From positions 4,692,501 through 4,756,500 of the forward strand of contig NZ_CP029608.1 of NCBI RefSeq assembly GCF_003352185.1: DNA of 64,000 bases, written 5' to 3'. The position numbers and the translations under genes are program-made. Each line of letters begins with the position of its first letter. Within the stretch, counting starts at the first letter, position 1. The notes under the pieces are model-generated. The model was given only the letters and a program-made list of their open reading frames with translations, had not been told where the DNA came from and did not search any database. This document shows positions 59,716 through 64,000 of the stretch, in pieces. The stretch is from Pseudomonas kribbensis. Its GTDB lineage: Bacteria; Pseudomonadota; Gammaproteobacteria; Pseudomonadales; Pseudomonadaceae.

Positions 59716-61250
59716 TAACTTGCTTTCCCTTCGGCGGGTATCGTCGCGAGACTCGGAAGAGACGCGACGAGATTGGGGTAGTTCTGAAAAGGTTCAGTCA
59801 TAGACAACGAAGTCAGAGCCATTTCGACGCTCATTCCACGCCGCCCGACCATGTCCCTGAATAGCGTCAAGAGGACAGTTCTGACACCGTCGGGGGCCGT
59901 CTCAGGCACCCCTGAGAAGCCAGTCATTGGGGTATCTTTGTTTTCAGCTGTATCTAGCCATATACGTTGTACAGGCACCGTTTCCTCGACAACGCGTAAC
60001 ATGGCCCGAACAAGACCAGCATTACCACCAACCGCTTCAATTACCGCAGCCACAGCGGGATGCCTCTCGTCGATGCGATATCGGACCCCATCCTTAAGCC
60101 TGTCTACACGCCACGCTTGGTGCTCAACCTTGAGTCCTCCGAGTCCAAGCATTGGCGAGCCTCGAAAAGCGAAGACTCTTCTGGCTCTTTCCCTCGTATC
60201 TTCAGCCAATTTCGTGAGCCACGGACGTACAGATACTGGAGGTCGGGCCGTAGATTTTTTGACGTCGATCTTCCAGTCGGAATCGGCTGTATTAGGAATG
60301 TCCAACATGATCCTGGCGAGTCGATGAGGTTCCTCTCGGTTCCAAGCGCGGCCCTGTCCAATCCCAAGCCATCCACCTGCCAAAAGCAAACGATGGCTCC
60401 GATATACGTAAAATCCTTGCTGAGAGGTCCATCCTTCTGCCCCACCCGCCCTACGGAACTCATCATCAGAGAGGCGATCTTTATGTGGCAGAACGTGGCA
60501 TTGAGCCTCAACAAGCCCTGATGCGGTGACAATTTTGGCGACTGGTGACTGCCAAGGCTTAGAGGGATGCCCTGTCATAAAGGGATCCCATGGACTAACT
60601 ATCTTTCCGTTGAGGAAAAGTCGGATGACCGGGTTTTTTCCTTCTAACAGACGATGAAAAACCATCGCCAAACGTAGCTCAACATCATCTACCAAGTCGG
60701 CAAAGTGATTGAGCGTATAGCCAAGTGTTACGATTCTGTCCAACTTCTCCCAGAGAACTATTGTCCCGGAATGAAGAGCATTGAGCGGCTCAACGAAAGC
60801 TTCAGATCCACGGGCTGCCCCTTCAAATATCCTCCACCCAACGTCCCTCGATGCCGCAATGGCATCGAGATCCCAACGCAGACAGGAAACTGAACCACTC
60901 TTCGGTCTAGACGCAACAGTGAGAGAGCGGCACTGAGAAAATGACGCTGTTTTGAGGCCCATCCCGAAACGCCCAAGATCATTAGCCGCTCGATCATCGA
61001 GAGGGTTTTTGGCGCCAAGCGTCATTGCCACCTCTAACTCAGCGTCGGTCATGCCTCGTCCGTTATCCAAAATGGAAATTCGACTTCTTTCACCATCCCA
61101 GTCGAAAGCCACATGAACTTCCGTTGCTCCAGCGGAAACACCGTTATCAATCACATCAGCTAAAGCAGAGGCAGTCGAATAACCGAGGCCACGTAGGGCT
61201 TCAAGCATTGCGTCGGCTCGCGGTGGGGCATACCTAGTACGTTCGTTCAT
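59715..61250 (-). CDS. GHKL ATPase, MORC/MutL-like
   Basis: The protein has 511 residues. The ATP-binding Bergerat fold is at the N-terminus: ASALADVIDNGVSAGA (N box), SILDNGRGMTDAELEVAM (G1) and LGRFGMGLKTASFSQC (G2 lid). The rest resembles the S5-like and C-terminal regions of MORC-type prokaryotic ATPases. Such ATPases next to Z1, PD-(D/E)XK and C5-methyltransferase genes form a recognised class of predicted restriction systems. The start lies five bases after the stop of the 35-codon ORF. Confidence 0.92.
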   Translation of the reverse strand: MNERTRYAPPRADAMLEALRGLGYSTASALADVIDNGVSAGATEVHVAFDWDGERSRISILDNGRGMTDAELEVAMTLGAKNPLDDRAANDLGRFGMGLKTASFSQCRSLTVASRPKSGSVSCLRWDLDAIAASRDVGWRIFEGAARGSEAFVEPLNALHSGTIVLWEKLDRIVTLGYTLNHFADLVDDVELRLAMVFHRLLEGKNPVIRLFLNGKIVSPWDPFMTGHPSKPWQSPVAKIVTASGLVEAQCHVLPHKDRLSDDEFRRAGGAEGWTSQQGFYVYRSHRLLLAGGWLGIGQGRAWNREEPHRLARIMLDIPNTADSDWKIDVKKSTARPPVSVRPWLTKLAEDTRERARRVFAFRGSPMLGLGGLKVEHQAWRVDRLKDGVRYRIDERHPAVAAVIEAVGGNAGLVRAMLRVVEETVPVQRIWLDTAENKDTPMTGFSGVPETAPDGVRTVLLTLFRDMVGRRGMSVEMALTSLSMTEPFQNYPNLVASLPSLATIPAEGKAS

Positions 61251-61255
61251 TTGAG

Positions 61256-61363
61256 TTAGGCAATTCCAGAAAGGTGCGTGAAGCCGAGTTCAGCCATCCT
61301 ACGTGCAAACTTGCGCACTCCATCCGGTTGGGTTGGAGGCGGGTCATCATCAGCTACGCTCAT
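61256..61363 (-). CDS. 35-codon ORF between the sigma factor and the ATPase
   Basis: ATG at 61363 follows GAGAAGGTCACGG, a strong ribosome binding site. The product is 35 residues, starting [10 protein letters not shown] and ending [15 protein letters not shown]: an acidic Pro-rich half and a short amphipathic helix. Its start overlaps the sigma-factor stop (14 bases), and its stop lies five bases before the ATPase start, so it is embedded in the operon. It may be a microprotein or only a translational-coupling leader. No homologue is recognised. Confidence 0.55.
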   Translation of the reverse strand: MSVADDDPPPTQPDGVRKFARRMAELGFTHLSGIA

Positions 61364-63659
61364 CCGTGACCTTCTCTGATTGCTCATCTGGGGGGAGAGA
61401 TTTTTTCATCTCGAAGTAGTCGCCTACATACAAGACTAACTTTTCCTTTCTTAACGGATGGCACAGCTTTTTAAGTGCCTTCGATTCAATTTGCCGAATT
61501 CGCTCACGAGTGACGTCAAACAGAGATCCAACCTCCTCCAGGGTCATAGCGTCATCTTGGCCAAAGCCAAAACGGAGGTTGATCACCTTGGCCGAACGCT
61601 CGTCAAGCTCTCCAATCATTTCCATCAAAATCGCTCGTAAGGAAGCATGCTCTGCAGCGATTGCCGGGTCAGATGGTTCCTCCTCCAAGAGAGAATCGAG
61701 CAAGGAATTAGAGGATTCTTCGAACCACTCATCCAAACTGCTGATCTTTTCGAACACGGTTAAAAGAAGCTTGAGCTTATCGAGAGCAATCCCTGTTCGA
61801 TGGGATGTCTCGCGTTCGCTTTCGGGAAGGCCCAACTTAAATTTGAACTTATCCCGTTCTCGTACGATATTTCTTGCCAGTTCTTGCATGTGAACTGGAA
61901 CACGGACCGCTCTCTCTTGATTAGCGATAGCGCGCGTAATTTGCTGTCGAATCCACCACGTCGCGTAAGTGGAAAACCTGAACCCTTTGCGCCAGTCAAA
62001 CCGTTCTACAGCCCTCATCAGACCTATGTTGCCTTCCTGCACAAGATCATCAAAAGCGAGCTCGGACCATCGATATTTGTTGGCTATGGAAAGCACTAAA
62101 CGAAGGTTAGAAAGGATCATCCTTTCTCGCGCAGCTTCCTGGCGTCGAATAGCAGAGGAGAAGCCTGCACCTGCCAAATCACAATCCGCCTTCCTCGAAA
62201 GCTCAATGAGAAAAATTCGGGAAAGATTTGCAGCGGCAAGTCCACTTCGGACTTTCACGTAATCGTTGCCAGCAGAGCGTGCAGCTGAAACCGAGGAGAC
62301 AAAGGTTGTTGCGATCGAATCGAGTCCGATCTTATCCTCTTCGTAATCTGCCTCCTCATTGGAGGGCATCTCACTGGAGTTTTCGCTTACGTCACCTTCA
62401 CTAGCTGGATCATCGCGAGAGGTGAAGCTCTCATGACTCGCCTGGCCTCGGGCTACTTTGTCGGCAGCTTCGAAAACAAAAGTAAGTCCTGAGGGCCAGC
62501 GTGAGAGCGCATCCAGGGCCTGAGCCCTTGCCTCCTCCATTTCCCGGCCCAATGCAATTTCCTCAGCAGCCAGAAGCAGGTCTTTCTTTAAGCCCTTAGC
62601 GTAAAATCTCAGCGGTTCGTTACGACCCGATGCGAGGTCTTCTGCGAACTCCAAGGCTTCTGATAGCTTTAATTCTTCATCAACTGACGGCTCGACAAGA
62701 TCAGACTGATCGGTAATCTCCGACCACTCATCGATCAAGACTCCAAGATCGCCTAAAACGAAAGTCAGAAGACGCTCAGTTTCCTCATTGCGGGAGAGAT
62801 CACCCTCACGGCATACATCGATAAGAGCTGATTTGGGTACTGTCCCTTCTCGTAAACCCCGGAAGAATAAGCCACGTAGATCAGCACGATCCTCACTGGT
62901 TAAAGGAAGCGATCTTTCTGGAAGAAACAGATCGACATCGTCCCACTCCACATCAGTGTCGATCGCTTTGAACTTGCCTATCGTTCCTTGAAGTGTGCTG
63001 ATTTCTTCGGCTACGGCCATGTTGCCCTGCGGGGCAACCACTTCAGACTCCGCTTCCCAGTCATCCTCAAACCCCAAGTCGAGAGGCTCGTCGTCGAGTT
63101 CAATCAGGTCTTCGTGCGCCTTTGTCTCGAAGGGAACGGCATCCTCGTCAGCTCGGATCGTTTCCGCCTCGCGGATGACGAGTTCAAAAGATGGGTGATT
63201 TCCAGACGCGAGCACTTCATCAACCTGAGGTGGCACCTTAACCGCTTCATCTTCTATGTCGTTATGCGGCGATTCGCTCTGGACCGAGTGAGGGAGTAAC
63301 TCTCCGGCGCTTACATCACTCTGAAGCGAATTTTCAGTGCCCACATCGCTTACTTGGAAGGAAAAACCAAGTGCTTCTCGCAATAGGTCAATACATTGAG
63401 CACAGTTACTCTTCTCCGCGTAAGCGAGAGCAGTTCGGCCTTCGGGATCGAGCAACTCTGGTTTTGCTCCAGCAGCCAACAGAAGCCGTACAATGCCGTT
63501 TTTCTTTCGAGCAGAGGCAAGCATTAGAGGCGTAGCGCCTGCCCCATCGCGAGCGTCAAGATCGTCGCCACGCGCGATATGGAGTTTGACTGCAACCTCC
63601 ACACCGGCAATGGTCGCCATACGGAGCAAGGGGTTCAATTTAGCCACGGTGCTACCCAC
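61350..63659 (-). CDS. Ankyrin-repeat / sigma-70 fusion protein
   Basis: The product is 769 residues from a GTG; an internal ATG at residue 14 is possible. Ankyrin repeats occupy about residues 8-100 ([50 protein letters not shown]). A long acidic low-complexity linker follows (about 100-480). The C-terminal 260 residues are an RpoD/RpoS-like sigma factor. Region 2 is at about 510-590 ([49 protein letters not shown]), region 3 about 590-650, and region 4 about 680-745 ([26 protein letters not shown]). All DNA-contact segments look intact. The ankyrin part may bind an anti-sigma or phage protein. It overlaps the microORF and is apparently first in the defence operon. Confidence 0.9.
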   Translation of the reverse strand: MGSTVAKLNPLLRMATIAGVEVAVKLHIARGDDLDARDGAGATPLMLASARKKNGIVRLLLAAGAKPELLDPEGRTALAYAEKSNCAQCIDLLREALGFSFQVSDVGTENSLQSDVSAGELLPHSVQSESPHNDIEDEAVKVPPQVDEVLASGNHPSFELVIREAETIRADEDAVPFETKAHEDLIELDDEPLDLGFEDDWEAESEVVAPQGNMAVAEEISTLQGTIGKFKAIDTDVEWDDVDLFLPERSLPLTSEDRADLRGLFFRGLREGTVPKSALIDVCREGDLSRNEETERLLTFVLGDLGVLIDEWSEITDQSDLVEPSVDEELKLSEALEFAEDLASGRNEPLRFYAKGLKKDLLLAAEEIALGREMEEARAQALDALSRWPSGLTFVFEAADKVARGQASHESFTSRDDPASEGDVSENSSEMPSNEEADYEEDKIGLDSIATTFVSSVSAARSAGNDYVKVRSGLAAANLSRIFLIELSRKADCDLAGAGFSSAIRRQEAARERMILSNLRLVLSIANKYRWSELAFDDLVQEGNIGLMRAVERFDWRKGFRFSTYATWWIRQQITRAIANQERAVRVPVHMQELARNIVRERDKFKFKLGLPESERETSHRTGIALDKLKLLLTVFEKISSLDEWFEESSNSLLDSLLEEEPSDPAIAAEHASLRAILMEMIGELDERSAKVINLRFGFGQDDAMTLEEVGSLFDVTRERIRQIESKALKKLCHPLRKEKLVLYVGDYFEMKKSLPPDEQSEKVTDERS

Positions 63660-64000
63660 ATGCCCAAGCGATTCGACTTAAAAGTCACTCCCACATCAAT
63701 CAGTTGAGAAATGACTTTGCTACATCCTTCTTTTTTCAGAACCGACTCCTTGTTCATGCTTCCATTTGCAAGCTCATACCCCTTAGTGCTGACACTAATT
63801 TGGCCTAATGAGAACGCGGTTGAATGTGGTGCGAGGCCTTCCCGAAGTCACTTACGTTTTCCTCAAAGAGGAGCACAGTGGCGCAACGCCATCCACAATA
63901 TCCACTTGTTAAAGGCACGTAAAGGACAGACCAAGGATGCCTATCACTACACTGATTCGGGTTGTCAGCGCTTGCATTTCTGAGCAGCCACGCGTTGCTT
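63660..64000. other. Upstream region of the sigma-factor operon
   Basis: No supported gene; the open frames on + have no coherent product. The operon promoter must lie here, but neither a clear sigma-70 consensus nor an obvious binding site for the encoded sigma factor could be picked out by eye. Confidence 0.4.

Noticed and set aside
63711..63983. 90-codon frame on + at the right edge
   Set aside because: Non-ATG start, low-complexity translation, and it overlaps the expected operon promoter.

Overview
The window is chromosomal DNA of a Pseudomonas, most likely of the P. fluorescens group. The evidence is an AmrZ orthologue, a neighbourhood of rsmA (csrA), lysC and alaS, the aotJQMOP-argR / aruC-F-G-D-B-E arginine cluster in the order I recall from P. 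aeruginosa, and REP/REPIN repeats carrying the GTGGGAGCGAGC core.

Region 1 (about 524-14249) is an integrated element of 13.7 kb. It is bounded by a 48-bp direct repeat of the 3' half of tRNA-Arg(CCT); the intact tRNA is at the right end. It holds a tyrosine integrase, an excisionase-like HTH gene, a winged-helix gene beside iteron-like repeats, several small phage-type genes, a DUF5681 gene, one lambda gpI-type tail gene, a serine recombinase, and likely defence cargo (two Rx4H HEPN-like proteins, one with a partner gene, and a SIR2-domain protein). I see no capsid, portal, large terminase or lysis gene, so it is a cryptic prophage or satellite-like island. Two gene-free stretches in it are packed with inverted repeats.

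Region 2 (14.2-25.8 kb) is core chromosome: phnN, amrZ, mgtE, three tandem tRNA-Arg(ACG) genes in 149-bp repeats, tRNA-Ser(GCT), rsmA/csrA, lysC, alaS, a threonine aldolase, and an FMN riboswitch controlling a type-2-like lumazine synthase.

Region 3 (25.9-49.5 kb) is the arginine catabolism and uptake locus. Arginine is imported by AotJQMP and degraded through the succinyltransferase pathway (AruF/AruG, AstB, AruC, AstD, AstE) under ArgR. Two exact TGTCGC-N8-AA ArgR-type half sites lie upstream of aruC and one upstream of aotJ. An oppositely oriented 7.7-kb gene between aruC and argR encodes a giant leucine-rich-repeat protein with five tandem modules at 912, 912, 912 and 909 bp spacing. acs, a DUF2790 gene and nrdB follow.

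Region 4 (52.3-63.7 kb) is a restriction/defence-type island. A C5-cytosine methyltransferase on + converges on a compact minus-strand operon. In transcription order the operon is: an ankyrin-repeat/sigma-70 fusion, a 35-codon ORF, a GHKL (MORC/MutL-like) ATPase, a Z1-domain helicase, a PD-(D/E)XK protein and an AIPR protein. The MORC-type ATPase plus Z1 plus nuclease core has been predicted before as a restriction-modification-like system. The ankyrin-sigma factor as apparent first gene, translationally overlapping the microORF, is the least familiar part and the best candidate for an undescribed regulatory component.
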